A stretch of DNA of 64,000 nucleotides from Methylicorpusculum sp. (GCF_030651835.1 NZ_JAUSBX010000094.1:20109-84108); one strand, 5' to 3'. Shown: positions 27,359-37,060, counted from the stretch's first letter. Notes: generated by a model not told the origin, from the sequence alone. Program-made: numbers and translations.

Positions 27359-29866
27359 ATGGCCTTATCAGATCTATTCAATTTGGGTGAAATGGTCCCG
27401 CACGGTTTCTGTATTAAGTGGACACCGGGTCTGCTTTGGTCCTATGTAGCTGCCGATACATTAATTGCACTATCCTATTTCTCCATTCCATTCTCACTTT
27501 ACTACTTTGTCTCGCGCCGTAAAGACCTGCAATTCCGCCGGATTTTCCTGATGTTCAGCGCATTCATCTTGGCCTGTGGCACCACCCACTTATTTTCGAT
27601 CCTGTTGTTGTGGCAACCGTTTTACTGGGTGGATGCCATTTTAAAAGCCATCACGGCAGTTATCTCTTTTGTCACCGCGATTTATCTGGCGAGAATCATT
27701 CCGCAAGCTTTGTCTTTACCGTCTCCGGCAGCGCTCGAAAGGGAAATTGAACAACGAAAACAATACCAACTTGAACTGCAAGGCAGCGAGAGCAATCTGC
27801 GCATTCTTACCGATCAGCTCACGACGCTAATAGAGTCCATCCCGGACACCATTTTTTTTAAGGATGGCGAGGGTCGCTTGCTAATTGCGAATGAATGCGC
27901 TAGACAGCTTTTCAAGCTTCATGAGGTTGCCTGGCAAGGTAAGACAAAATTGCAACTGGTCGCTGAACAACCAGACTTACATGAGTTATACGAGAAGTGC
28001 TTTAACGATGACGAGTCCACATGGAATATCCACGATCGGCTAGTTTGCGAAGAGAATGTTATTATCGGTGATGGTAATGTTCATAAATTCGAGGTCCGTA
28101 AAACTGCAGTTTTCAATGATGACAGCGAACGCAAGGGTCTGGTCGTCATCGTGCGCGATATCACTGATCGTTGGCTGGCCGAGCGAGAATTACGTATTGC
28201 CGCCACCACCATCGAATCGCAAGAGGGCATCATGGTGACGGATGAAAAAAATCGTATCCTGCGGATCAATCGTGCCTTTACCCGATTAACCGGCTACATC
28301 CCGGCAGAAGTCATCGGCAAAACTCCCGCCATACTGAAGTCAGGTCGTCATGACAAAGCTTTTTATCAGGCGATGTGGGAGAAATTAATCTCGGAGAAGC
28401 ACTGGCAGGGCGAAGTGTGGGATCGGCGCAAAAGCGGTGAAATTTATCCCAAGTGGCTAACTATCAATGCCGTGACCGACCCAACCGGGCAAGTCACCAA
28501 TTACGTCGGCGCATTTTCCGATCTGAGCGAACACAAGGATGCTGAGGCGGCCATCCATCGACTTGCCTTTTATGATCCTCTCACCGATCTTCCCAACCGA
28601 AGATTGCTAAACGATCGTCTGGAACTGGCAATGATGGTGAGTGACCGCAACCAAGCCCATTGTGCAATGCTGCTGATCGATCTGGATAACTTCAAGATCA
28701 TCAATGACACCAAGGGCCACGGTATCGGCGATCTGCTGTTGATAGAAGTGGGGAAACGCTTGAAATCCTGTGTGCGCCAAGGCGACACAGTCGCCCGACT
28801 AGGCGGCGACGAATTCGTCATCATGCTGGAGAATCTGGATGCTGAGCTAGAGACCGCAGTTGTCCAAGCCGAACGCGTGGGTGAAAAAATCATCCAATCG
28901 TTCACTCAGTCTCACCTATTGGATGGGAAGGAACACCATAGTTCTGCCAGTATCGGCATTAGTTTATTTTTCGGCAGCCAATTAACTAGTGAAGAAATCA
29001 TGAAGCACGCCGATACGGCGATGTATGAGGCTAAACAAGCGGGACGCAATGCGCTACGATTTTTCGATCCAGATATGCATGCAACACTGGAAGCACGGGT
29101 GACCTTGGAGTCAGATTTACGCCATGCCCTGGAGCTCGATCAACTTCGGCTTTACTATCAGCTGCAGATCGACAATACTGGACGCGTGCTCGGTGCAGAA
29201 GTATTGTTGCGCTGGCAGCATCCGCAACACGGCATGATTTCCCCTGCCCAATTTATTCCGATCGCCGAGGAATCCGGGCTGATTGTGCCGATTGGCGAGT
29301 GGGTATTACACTCTGCCTGCATGCAATTGAAAGCATGGGAAAACGACCCGCTCACCAAGGATTTACACCTTGCCGTCAATGTCAGTGTCCGTCAGTTTAG
29401 ACACCCTAACTTTGTCGAGCAGATGTGGAATATTCTAAAACATACCGGTGCGGACGGACTCAAGCTTAAGTTGGAACTTACAGAAAGTCTCGTGATGCAA
29501 AACGTGAGGGACACCATTGATAAGATGGAGGAGATGCAACTGTTTGGTATCCATTTCTCGATGGACGATTTCGGTACCGGCTATTCCTCCCTCAGTTACC
29601 TGAAGAGATTACCGCTATCCCAGTTAAAAATCGATCAATCCTTCGTCAGAGACCTCATCTACGACACATGTGATGCAGCCATTATCCAAACCATCATCGG
29701 CATGGCCCACAATCTCGGACTAAATGTGATTGCTGAAGGCGTGGAGACCGAAGAGCAGCGCGCCTGTCTGGAATGTTTGGGCTGCTTTTCCTATCAGGGT
29801 TATTTATTCAGTAAACCGGTGCCTCGAGTGGAGTTTGAAGCGTTATTGAAAGCCCGATCTACTTAG
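27359..29866 (+). CDS. Ethylene-receptor-like sensor with PAS-PAS-GGDEF-EAL
   Basis: Start at ATG 27359, with GGAG at 27347-27350. The N-terminal 130 residues hold three membrane helices matching the copper/ethylene-binding domain of plant ETR1: Asp33, Tyr40 (SYFSIP), Ile70, Cys73 and His77 (CGTTHL) occur with the same spacing as ETR1 Asp25, Tyr32, Ile62, Cys65, His69. Then come two PAS domains (about 155-275 and 280-400), a GGDEF domain with intact ARLGGDEFVIM and an I-site RQGD, and an EAL domain (EVLLRW, ELTESLV, DDFGTGYSSL, AEGVETEEQ). All catalytic residues for synthesis and hydrolysis of c-di-GMP appear present; the EAL signature itself reads EVL. It lies 2 nt downstream of a STAS gene. 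Confidence 0.9.
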   Translation: MALSDLFNLGEMVPHGFCIKWTPGLLWSYVAADTLIALSYFSIPFSLYYFVSRRKDLQFRRIFLMFSAFILACGTTHLFSILLLWQPFYWVDAILKAITAVISFVTAIYLARIIPQALSLPSPAALEREIEQRKQYQLELQGSESNLRILTDQLTTLIESIPDTIFFKDGEGRLLIANECARQLFKLHEVAWQGKTKLQLVAEQPDLHELYEKCFNDDESTWNIHDRLVCEENVIIGDGNVHKFEVRKTAVFNDDSERKGLVVIVRDITDRWLAERELRIAATTIESQEGIMVTDEKNRILRINRAFTRLTGYIPAEVIGKTPAILKSGRHDKAFYQAMWEKLISEKHWQGEVWDRRKSGEIYPKWLTINAVTDPTGQVTNYVGAFSDLSEHKDAEAAIHRLAFYDPLTDLPNRRLLNDRLELAMMVSDRNQAHCAMLLIDLDNFKIINDTKGHGIGDLLLIEVGKRLKSCVRQGDTVARLGGDEFVIMLENLDAELETAVVQAERVGEKIIQSFTQSHLLDGKEHHSSASIGISLFFGSQLTSEEIMKHADTAMYEAKQAGRNALRFFDPDMHATLEARVTLESDLRHALELDQLRLYYQLQIDNTGRVLGAEVLLRWQHPQHGMISPAQFIPIAEESGLIVPIGEWVLHSACMQLKAWENDPLTKDLHLAVNVSVRQFRHPNFVEQMWNILKHTGADGLKLKLELTESLVMQNVRDTIDKMEEMQLFGIHFSMDDFGTGYSSLSYLKRLPLSQLKIDQSFVRDLIYDTCDAAIIQTIIGMAHNLGLNVIAEGVETEEQRACLECLGCFSYQGYLFSKPVPRVEFEALLKARST

Positions 29867-30009
29867 ATGCGTGAGTTGTCCTTGCGGATTGTTTTAGAAA
29901 CGTACCTTTATTTTAACCAGGAAAAAACAGGTTATTTGTGGAGCTCAATATACCGGTAACCGACAAAGGAATTCAAATGAATAAAGATGGCATGTTGGAC
30001 ACGCGAATC

Positions 30010-30370
30010 GATTGCTACCGGGAGAGCTGAATCAAGTCATACTGAACCTGATCATCAACGCTGCTCATGCCATTGAGGCTAAATCCTCAGGTACCTGTTT
30101 GATTCGTGTCGGCAGAGGCAAGTTAAACGCCAATGAAGTGGAATTAACATTGCCGATAACATCATCGACATTCCGGTAGACATTCAGGAAAAATTATTTT
30201 TAACCTGTTTTTTAAGGCCAAGCCAGTGGGCAAAGCGACAGGCCAAGGCCCCGTCTGGCTCACAATATCGTAGTGAAAATGCATCGTGCCAAACTTTTTT
30301 TGAGTCCCTGTTGAATAAGGGAACGACCTTTCATATTCACTTACCCATTCAAGTCCAAAAGCAGACATGA
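30010..30370 (+). pseudogene. Decayed histidine kinase C-terminal (ATPase) fragment
   Basis: Translated in pieces, this stretch reads PGELNQVILNLIINAAHAIE, then in another frame ADNIIDIPVDIQEKLF, then NLFFKAKPVGKATGQG, then AHNIVVKMHRAKLFFE and GTTFHIHLPIQ, ending at TGA 30368-30370. These match successive parts of the ATPase domain of the intact kinase at 33932-35263 (PGELNQVFLNIIVNAAQAIE, ISDTGNGIP, GQGLNIAYRI, GTTFIINL). At least three frameshifts and a missing upstream half make it nonfunctional. It ends 4 nt before the RR-HDOD gene. Confidence 0.8.
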
Positions 30371-30374
30371 AAGC

Positions 30375-31598
30375 ATGATCAAGAAAAACATCCTGTTTGT
30401 CGACGACAATGAAAATATACTCAGCGGCATTCAACGCCAACTGCACCCATACCGTGAGCAATGGCAATTATTTTTTGCCCACAATGGCTCCCAAGCTCTG
30501 GAATTGATGGCTAAACAACCAATAGACCTGATCGTCAGCGACATGCAGCTGCCCTATGTCCGGGGCGACCAGCTTCTAAAACAAGTCAGCGAGCTGTATC
30601 CAGCCACAGTCCGCATAATTTTGAGCGGTTATGCCGATGATGAAAACTTGAAAGCAGGGCTTGAGGTCGCACACCAGTACGTCAGCAAACCTTGCAGTGC
30701 CGAAATGCTGAGGGAAGTGATCGCCCAAGTATTTAAAATCCAGGCCTGCGTTACCAATCCAAAAATCATTTCCGGTATCGGCGATATTAACCAGTTGCCC
30801 AGCTTGCCAAAAATTTATAACGAACTTAACGCCATCATCACCAAAGAAAATACAACCAGCCGGGATATTGCGGAGATTTTTGCCAGAGACATGGTGTTAT
30901 CCGCCAAATTACTGCAATTGGTTAACTCGCCGTATTTTGGTTTATATCGCAAAATTTCAAGCCTCACAGAAGCAATCAACCTGATTGGCGTCAAAAAATT
31001 GAATAGCCTGATGCTGTCTGCCCATGTCAAAAGTGCGTTTCCGGTCATCAACCCGCAAACGCAGCGGTACATGGAATATATTTGGCAGGATGCCGCCAGA
31101 GTGTCGGACCTTTCAAAACTGATCGCCCTGTCTGAACAACAAATGGAGGACCGCCCTGACCAGGCTTACCTGGGCGGTCTTTTACATAACCTGGGGCTAC
31201 TGCTATTTCTATCTCGCGACGGCGACAAACTCAACGCCTTGATAGAACAGACAAAAAATACCCACATACCGGTCAGCGAGCTGGAAACGAGCATATTCGG
31301 TTTTAACCGCTGCGAGGCAGCCGCTTATGTACTGAGTTTATGGAAGATTCCTCCGCGTATCATAGAAGCCATTTTGCTGCAAAAAACACCCAATGATAGC
31401 GATTACGACGGTTTCAATGCTCTGACTGCGGTTCATACCGCTAGCTGCTTGCTCAAACCTTCGGTCATGGAAGGCTGTGACCGCCTGTTCGAAATCGATC
31501 TGGACTTCAGCTATTTAGAACGCATCAACAAACTGGAACGACTAACTCATTGGCAATCACTGGCTGAAAAAGTGCTGGCTCACTATGCGGATAAGTAA
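30375..31598 (+). CDS. Response regulator with HDOD output domain
   Basis: The 407-residue protein has a receiver (FVDDNENILSGI, phosphoacceptor in IVSDMQLPYVRG, Lys in VSKPCSAEM) and an HDOD domain (LPSLPKIYNELNAI, AKLLQLVNSPYFG, AINLIGVKKLNSLML). HDOD domains resemble HD phosphohydrolases but generally lack the metal-binding residues and act in signalling. The SKPC signature groups its receiver with the neighbouring RR-PP2C and RR-HD-GYP genes, which suggests tandem duplication. Confidence 0.92.
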   Translation: MIKKNILFVDDNENILSGIQRQLHPYREQWQLFFAHNGSQALELMAKQPIDLIVSDMQLPYVRGDQLLKQVSELYPATVRIILSGYADDENLKAGLEVAHQYVSKPCSAEMLREVIAQVFKIQACVTNPKIISGIGDINQLPSLPKIYNELNAIITKENTTSRDIAEIFARDMVLSAKLLQLVNSPYFGLYRKISSLTEAINLIGVKKLNSLMLSAHVKSAFPVINPQTQRYMEYIWQDAARVSDLSKLIALSEQQMEDRPDQAYLGGLLHNLGLLLFLSRDGDKLNALIEQTKNTHIPVSELETSIFGFNRCEAAAYVLSLWKIPPRIIEAILLQKTPNDSDYDGFNALTAVHTASCLLKPSVMEGCDRLFEIDLDFSYLERINKLERLTHWQSLAEKVLAHYADK

Positions 31599-31757
31599 TG
31601 CCGGCAATCATTGGAATGTATTGAAGACGCTTATCACAAAGCGATTGGACTCCTTTCAAAATCGGCTTGTGCAACAAAAGCAGGGGGTTAAGAGAGTTAT
31701 CTGCAGGCTTTAGGACAAACCTTTCAAACCATCGAATCTACGACGGAGTATCTCGTA

Positions 31758-32984
31758 ATGATGACTAAACAAACTGACAAAATTCTCTTTATAGATGATG
31801 AAGAGAATATGCTGCATATGTTTCATCGCGCGCTTGGCCGTCAGTTTAGTATTACTACGGCTAACGGCAGTGAGCAGGCTTTGAGCTTACTGCAAGAAAA
31901 CGGCCCTTTCGCAGTGATTGTCGCTGATTACAATATGCCTGATATCAACGGGGTTGAATTACTCAACCGGGCCTTCACGCTTTCACCGAATACCGTGCAA
32001 ATCATGCTGACCGGTAATATCCAGCTGGATGTAGCGATCAACGCCATCAACGAAACCAATGTCTTCCGTTACCTTCCCAAGCCCTGCCCTATGGATGTCC
32101 TGCGCAAAGTGATTGATGATGCGCTGGATCAATTCCACTTAATCCGGGATAAACAAAGGCTGACCAGCGAAATAGAGCAAAAAAACCTGCAATTGGCCGC
32201 CATGAACGATGAATTAACCCGGCAAAAATATATGCTGGAATATGAATTGGAAATGGCTAAATCCGTCTATGGCAACATCGTGCTCTTCGAAGAAAATGAG
32301 CCCGATGGACTGGATTATTATTCTGCGCCCAAGGAAACAGTGGGCGGAGATTTTTTGCTGAGTCACATCAGCAAAGGTCATGAATTTTTTTATCTGATGG
32401 TAGGCGACATCACCGGGCATGGTCTTCAATCCGCATTAGTGGTCTCATTGATTAGCAATGTATTTGACGACCTGAACAACAACCTCATCAGTATTGAGGA
32501 ACTGGCTCAGAATATTAACGGCAAAATGTGCAACAAGCTGCCAACCGGCCTGTTTTGCTCTGCAGTTCTGGCAAAGCTAGACAAAAACACCGACAGTATC
32601 ACCCTTTGGCAAGGCGGAATGCCCAACGCCTTCCTGCTTGATGCGGCAGGAAATATTGTGGAAACGCTAACTTCAAATAATCTGCCTCTAGGTGTGCTGG
32701 CTGAGCAGGATTTCAGCCGAAGTACCCGGTGCTACCCATTAAGCCATGCCAATTCACTGTTCGTTTACAGTGATGGTGTCACCGAACAAATGAATCAAGA
32801 CCAGGTCATGTTCGGTGAAGATCGCTTACAGACTGCTTTGCGTAGCGGACCATCAGGACCAAAACGGGTAGACGCTGTCATCTCAGCCTTGCAAGCCTAT
32901 CAGCAAGGCGAGCCTCAAGCTGATGACATTTCCATGATGGAAATGAACTTTGCCCGAGTTGCTCAAGCCCTGGCTCAAATATGA
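31758..32984 (+). CDS. Response regulator with PP2C-type phosphatase output
   Basis: The 408-residue protein has a receiver (FIDDEENMLHMF, phosphoacceptor in IVADYNMPDING, Lys in LPKPCPMDVL), a coiled linker (about 130-165) and a SpoIIE-type PP2C phosphatase (GGDFLLSHIS, GDITGHGLQSALVV, FVYSDGVTEQMN, ADDISMMEM). Unlike the HsbR-like protein at 9283-11037 it has no kinase domain. A STAS protein is the usual substrate; the nearest is at 26964-27356. It overlaps the degenerate RR gene by 4 nt. Confidence 0.92.
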   Translation: MMTKQTDKILFIDDEENMLHMFHRALGRQFSITTANGSEQALSLLQENGPFAVIVADYNMPDINGVELLNRAFTLSPNTVQIMLTGNIQLDVAINAINETNVFRYLPKPCPMDVLRKVIDDALDQFHLIRDKQRLTSEIEQKNLQLAAMNDELTRQKYMLEYELEMAKSVYGNIVLFEENEPDGLDYYSAPKETVGGDFLLSHISKGHEFFYLMVGDITGHGLQSALVVSLISNVFDDLNNNLISIEELAQNINGKMCNKLPTGLFCSAVLAKLDKNTDSITLWQGGMPNAFLLDAAGNIVETLTSNNLPLGVLAEQDFSRSTRCYPLSHANSLFVYSDGVTEQMNQDQVMFGEDRLQTALRSGPSGPKRVDAVISALQAYQQGEPQADDISMMEMNFARVAQALAQI

Positions 32985-33907
32985 GCGACTCAACCACCGC
33001 ACCGCTATCAGCCAAAAAATTCTATTTGTTGACGATGAAATGCTGTTGCTTGAGGGGATAAAACGCCAACTCAGACGCGAGTTTGACATCAGCGTAGCAG
33101 TAGGTGGCGAGGCAGCATTGGCCTTAACTGCAGAACAAGGCCCCTTTGCTGTCATCGTATCGGATTACAACATGCCGGGCATGGACGGCATTGCTTTTCT
33201 GAAAACCGTTTATCAACATTACCCGCAGACAATACTGATTATGCTCACCGGCCGGGCCGAACTGGATGTAGCAATCAGCGCCCTGCACAATGCTCATATC
33301 TCCCGTTTTCTCAACAAACCCTGCCCCAGGGAAATTCTGCTGGAAACCTTGGTGGATGGTTTGGAGCAATACCGCCTGAAAAAAGCCGAGGAGATTCTGC
33401 AAATACAATTGCAGGCAGCTAATCAGCAGCTTAACCAAATGAATGATCAACTGGAAATGCTGGTCGATAAAAAAACCAGGGCGCTGCAATTGCAATACCG
33501 TTATGCCGCCAGCATGGCGCAGATGACTTATTCGTCAGCGGTTATGGATGCTTTTATCCAGGCAGTCATTGAATTGACAGCCATTCAAAGCCTCAGTTTA
33601 TGGTTAAGCCCTCAACAAAACGGTCAATTTACCTGCCATTATCCCGACAATTCTTCGCTGCCGGATTTTGACAGTAAAAACTGCCCGGCCGGATTGATCG
33701 CCAGCACGCTCAGTCAAAAAATAATCTGGCGGCAAGACAACGGAGCGTCAAAAACAGTCACCCTTTTCGATCCATCGGTATTTAGGGGAAAACCGTATTA
33801 TTGCCGAAGGCCAAGGCGTCCATTTCGATCCGGATATCGTTTCGGCATTTTTAACGAATGAAGCCGAGTTTTACAAAATTGCTGAAGAATATGCCGACCT
33901 CATCTAA
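32981..33907 (+). pseudogene. Broken response regulator / HD-GYP gene
   Basis: The ATG at 32981 (overlapping the previous TGA) starts MSDSTTAPLSAKK, then the frame is lost at a six-A run (33015-33020) and the receiver continues in the -1 frame as ILFVDDEMLLLEG, with phosphoacceptor in VSDYNMPGMDG and NKPCPREIL. A coiled segment and partial GAF-like region follow to about 33780. There the frame changes again: from about 33783 another frame reads AEGQGVHFDPDIVSAFL and EAEFYKIAEEYADLI to TAA 33907, which is the end of an HD-GYP phosphodiesterase. The catalytic HD-GYP core is missing. A TTG start at 32950 would keep the receiver open but has no ribosome-binding site. Confidence 0.78.
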
Positions 33908-33931
33908 CATCAAAAATAACAATAATTAAGC

Positions 33932-35263
33932 ATGTTTATTAACATTGATGAAAAATCAGCCGTTCTGGTCGTTGATCCGGATCCTTCATTACGGAGTCAC
34001 CTGGATGCTATGTTCAACGCGAGTGCCGACGCAAGCCTTGGCGACAACGATGAGAATCTGACTTATCTTATCCATGGTTGCACTCAGAGCGAAACGGCAA
34101 AAGAAAAAGTCATGAGCCGACTGGCTAATGGAGTACCCTATGAACTACTGTTTATTGAAAGCCAGATCGAGGATGGCAGCGGACTGGAATTGATCAGCCA
34201 TCTTTGGCAGATCGACCCGGACCTGCATGTGGTTTTATGCAGCGCAGATAAGGCTTTGAACTGGCAACTCATTGTTAATAAACTGGGTGAAAGCGACCAA
34301 TTGCTTATTTTACAAAAGCCCTTCAGCGATCTGGCCTTAAGGCAGACAGTCCACGCCATGTTAAGAAAATGGCAACTCGGCAAACAATCACAAAACGTGA
34401 TGCAATTTATGGAAGCTCAAATCAACCAGCGAACGCTTGAAATTCAGGAAGCCAACAACAACCTGCTGCAAGCAGAAAAACTGGCTGCGGTGGGCCAACT
34501 CGCCGCGGGTATTGCCCACGAAATAAACACCCCGGCCCAATACGTTGGGGATAATATCAAAGCGATAGGTGATTTTTTCGAAAGTATCACTCGCTTGCTA
34601 GCGTTATACCGGCAACTGCTCAGCGAGCAACAACAACCGGAGCTTATGGAACAAGTCCATGACCTGGAGGAAAAAGAAGATCTGGCCTACATTCTGGAAG
34701 ATATGCCTCTGGCAATAGCCCAGTCATTGGAAGGCATGTCGCAAATCGTTCGGATTGTCCAGGCCATGAAAGGTTTTTCTCACGTAGGCCCGAGCCGCAT
34801 CGCTAATATTAACGTCAATCAGGCACTGGAAAACACCTTAGTAGTTTCACGCAGTAGTTATAAGTACTTTGCCGATGTTGTCACCGAATTCGGTGACATT
34901 CCATTAATTGAATGTTATCCGGGGGAGTTGAATCAGGTCTTTTTAAACATCATCGTCAATGCCGCTCAGGCCATAGAAGACAGCCGTAAAGGCCGCGGCA
35001 ATATAACAGTGGTAACTGCCCCAAAGGAAAACGGTGTGGAAATTCGTATCAGCGATACCGGTAACGGCATCCCGGAACCCATTCGCAGCCGTGTTTTTGA
35101 TCCCTTTTTCACTACCAAAGATCTGGACAGAGGCAGTGGCCAGGGTCTTAATATCGCTTACCGCATTATTCATCAGCAACATCGCGGCACCTTGACATTT
35201 AATACCGAAACCGGTGTCGGTACGACTTTCATCATCAATCTGCATCGCTATTTGCCGATTTAG
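33932..35263 (+). CDS. Soluble histidine kinase with receiver-like domain (Asp-to-Glu)
   Basis: The 443-residue protein begins with a receiver-like domain (VVDPDPSLRSHL) where the phosphoacceptor position is Glu76 (LLFIESQIEDGSG) while the conserved Lys remains (LQKPFSD). A coiled coil (about 155-190) leads to a HisKA-type domain (LAAGIAHEINTPAQYV) and an ATPase (NIIVNAAQAIE, DTGNGIPEP, GSGQGLNIAYRI). The Glu may mimic phosphorylation, making the domain a fixed or ligand-driven module. The decayed fragment at 30010-30370 is a paralogue of its ATPase. Confidence 0.9.
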   Translation: MFINIDEKSAVLVVDPDPSLRSHLDAMFNASADASLGDNDENLTYLIHGCTQSETAKEKVMSRLANGVPYELLFIESQIEDGSGLELISHLWQIDPDLHVVLCSADKALNWQLIVNKLGESDQLLILQKPFSDLALRQTVHAMLRKWQLGKQSQNVMQFMEAQINQRTLEIQEANNNLLQAEKLAAVGQLAAGIAHEINTPAQYVGDNIKAIGDFFESITRLLALYRQLLSEQQQPELMEQVHDLEEKEDLAYILEDMPLAIAQSLEGMSQIVRIVQAMKGFSHVGPSRIANINVNQALENTLVVSRSSYKYFADVVTEFGDIPLIECYPGELNQVFLNIIVNAAQAIEDSRKGRGNITVVTAPKENGVEIRISDTGNGIPEPIRSRVFDPFFTTKDLDRGSGQGLNIAYRIIHQQHRGTLTFNTETGVGTTFIINLHRYLPI

Positions 35264-35398
35264 AATTGGTCGGCAATAACCTCCTGATGGCATGAAATTA
35301 AGCACTGTTCTCGTGAGGTTACGGCGTCGTCCCGGCAACTATTAATGCAAACAAAGTTCTTCAACCAGTCTGGACAACCCTATAAAAACAGGGAAACT

Positions 35399-37060
35399 TC
35401 AGCTTTTTAAATACTTAACAACAGCATCCCAGACCGGCGCACCTGATAACGGCTCACCCACGCCTGCCCATCCGGCTACTTTGTAGGTTTTATTCACTTG
35501 CAGCAGCGAACTGCCGGTCAAGGCAAGATCGGAAATCCGACTGCCCATAGCCGCACCCGGATTGCAACGAAACGTCATCCCACCCACCCGAACCATATCG
35601 CCGCCCTGCCGGTAATAGGGATCCTTATTAAACAAATTATCCGCCACATCCTCCAGGATGCTTTTTATTTCATGCCCCTTAAGCCTTCTTATAGAGGTCT
35701 CAGGATAGGTAATCGCGGTATGGTTCATGATATCTTCGAAAGTAATTTCATCCCCCGGCAGCACAGTATGGCCCCAACGGAAACCAGGAGAAAAAGCGAT
35801 TTCGGCGTCATGGACCGTCATCAATGCGTCTAATATCAGTTGATCGAAAGTGCCGTGAAAATTGTCCCGCCTGAACAGCAACTGGTCTGCCACCGCAACC
35901 GGTGTTTTCAGTTTAGTCAGATAGGGCGCCCTGATCGAGTCGATTAAACCCTGCATGTCCGGATCAGACGGCAGCAAATTGGCAAAAACCGGCAATAACC
36001 GGTAACGAAAATCGCATAACCGACCATTAACAATATCCAAATCCAGCACCGCTAAAAACTTGCCATGACTGCCCGCATTGGTGACCCAGGTTTGACCGCC
36101 CCGATTTTTGACTGAAAACGGTTTTGGCAAAGCATCGTGCGTATGCCCGCCCAAGATAAAATCCAGTCCGGAAACCTGAGAAGCCAGCTTCACATCAACA
36201 TCCAAACCGTTATGAGACAGCAACACAATCACATCAGCCGCTTTAAGCCGCTTGATTTCATCGATAGTAAGCTGCAGATTCTGCTCTTCAATACCAAATT
36301 GCCAATCAGGCACAAAGCGCTTGGGATTGGCTATCGCCGTGTAAGGAAAAGCCTGACCGATGACCGCAACGCGGGCCTGGCCCAGTTGCTTGATGACATA
36401 TGATTTAAAAACGCCGGGGTTCTCTAAATCCCGCTCAAACAGAGCTTCCTCGGTCAATGCGATATTCTGGGCGACAAATTCCCCGTTAAATGATTTTAGA
36501 TTCTCCATGACCTGAACCGGGCCATAAGTAAATTCCCAGTGCCCGGTCATAATGTCGACACCCAATAAATTGGCCGCAGCGACCATGTCCCGACCCTGCG
36601 TCCAAAGCGCAGTTGCCGAACCCTGCCAACTGTCGCCGCCATCTAACAACAGGGTATTTTCAACGCCTCGCTCTGCTGTTAGTTTTTTGACCAGCGCCGC
36701 CAAATGAGCAAAACCGCCGACTTTTCCATAAACACGCGCCGCTTCGACAAAATCAAGGTGCGTAAAAGCATGCGCCTCTATTGACTGCGGCCTGAATCCA
36801 TAATGATCCAGCAAGGCTTGACCTGCCAGATGAGGCGGCTGACCCAACCCCTCCCCTGCACCAAAACTGACATCCGGTTCACGGTAATAAACCGGCATCA
36901 ATTGCGCGTGACAATCGGTGAGGTGAAGCAGAGAGGCATTTCCAAACGAAGGAATTTCATATAAATCAGATTTTTCCAATACCTTTAATATGCTTCTAGT
37001 TTGGCAACCAGAGAGGGCAATGACCGAGGAAACGATCTGAATGAATTCGCGGCGGTTCAT
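35399..37060 (-). CDS. soxB: SoxB-type thiosulfohydrolase
   Basis: The 553-residue protein shows the SoxB-specific version of the calcineurin/5'-nucleotidase fold: LLHLTDCHAQLMPVYYREP, FGAGEGLGQPPHLAG, LLDGGDSWQGSATALWT, MTGHWEFTYG, LSHNGLDVDVKLA and LGGHTHDALPKP; the His/Asp ligands for a di-manganese centre are present. The N-terminus (MNRREFIQIVSSVIALSGC) combines an RRxFI Tat-like motif with a hydrophobic segment. SoxB hydrolyses sulfate from SoxYZ-bound thiosulfate in the periplasm. No soxXA, soxYZ or soxCD lies within the window, so it is an orphan here. Confidence 0.93.
   Translation of the reverse strand: MNRREFIQIVSSVIALSGCQTRSILKVLEKSDLYEIPSFGNASLLHLTDCHAQLMPVYYREPDVSFGAGEGLGQPPHLAGQALLDHYGFRPQSIEAHAFTHLDFVEAARVYGKVGGFAHLAALVKKLTAERGVENTLLLDGGDSWQGSATALWTQGRDMVAAANLLGVDIMTGHWEFTYGPVQVMENLKSFNGEFVAQNIALTEEALFERDLENPGVFKSYVIKQLGQARVAVIGQAFPYTAIANPKRFVPDWQFGIEEQNLQLTIDEIKRLKAADVIVLLSHNGLDVDVKLASQVSGLDFILGGHTHDALPKPFSVKNRGGQTWVTNAGSHGKFLAVLDLDIVNGRLCDFRYRLLPVFANLLPSDPDMQGLIDSIRAPYLTKLKTPVAVADQLLFRRDNFHGTFDQLILDALMTVHDAEIAFSPGFRWGHTVLPGDEITFEDIMNHTAITYPETSIRRLKGHEIKSILEDVADNLFNKDPYYRQGGDMVRVGGMTFRCNPGAAMGSRISDLALTGSSLLQVNKTYKVAGWAGVGEPLSGAPVWDAVVKYLKS

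Noticed and set aside
31599..31757. Coding-like remnant (IEDAYHKAIGLL, ESYLQALGQTF) before the RR-PP2C gene
   Set aside because: Two short pieces in one or more frames look like leftover coding sequence, but no family can be named and no start is present.
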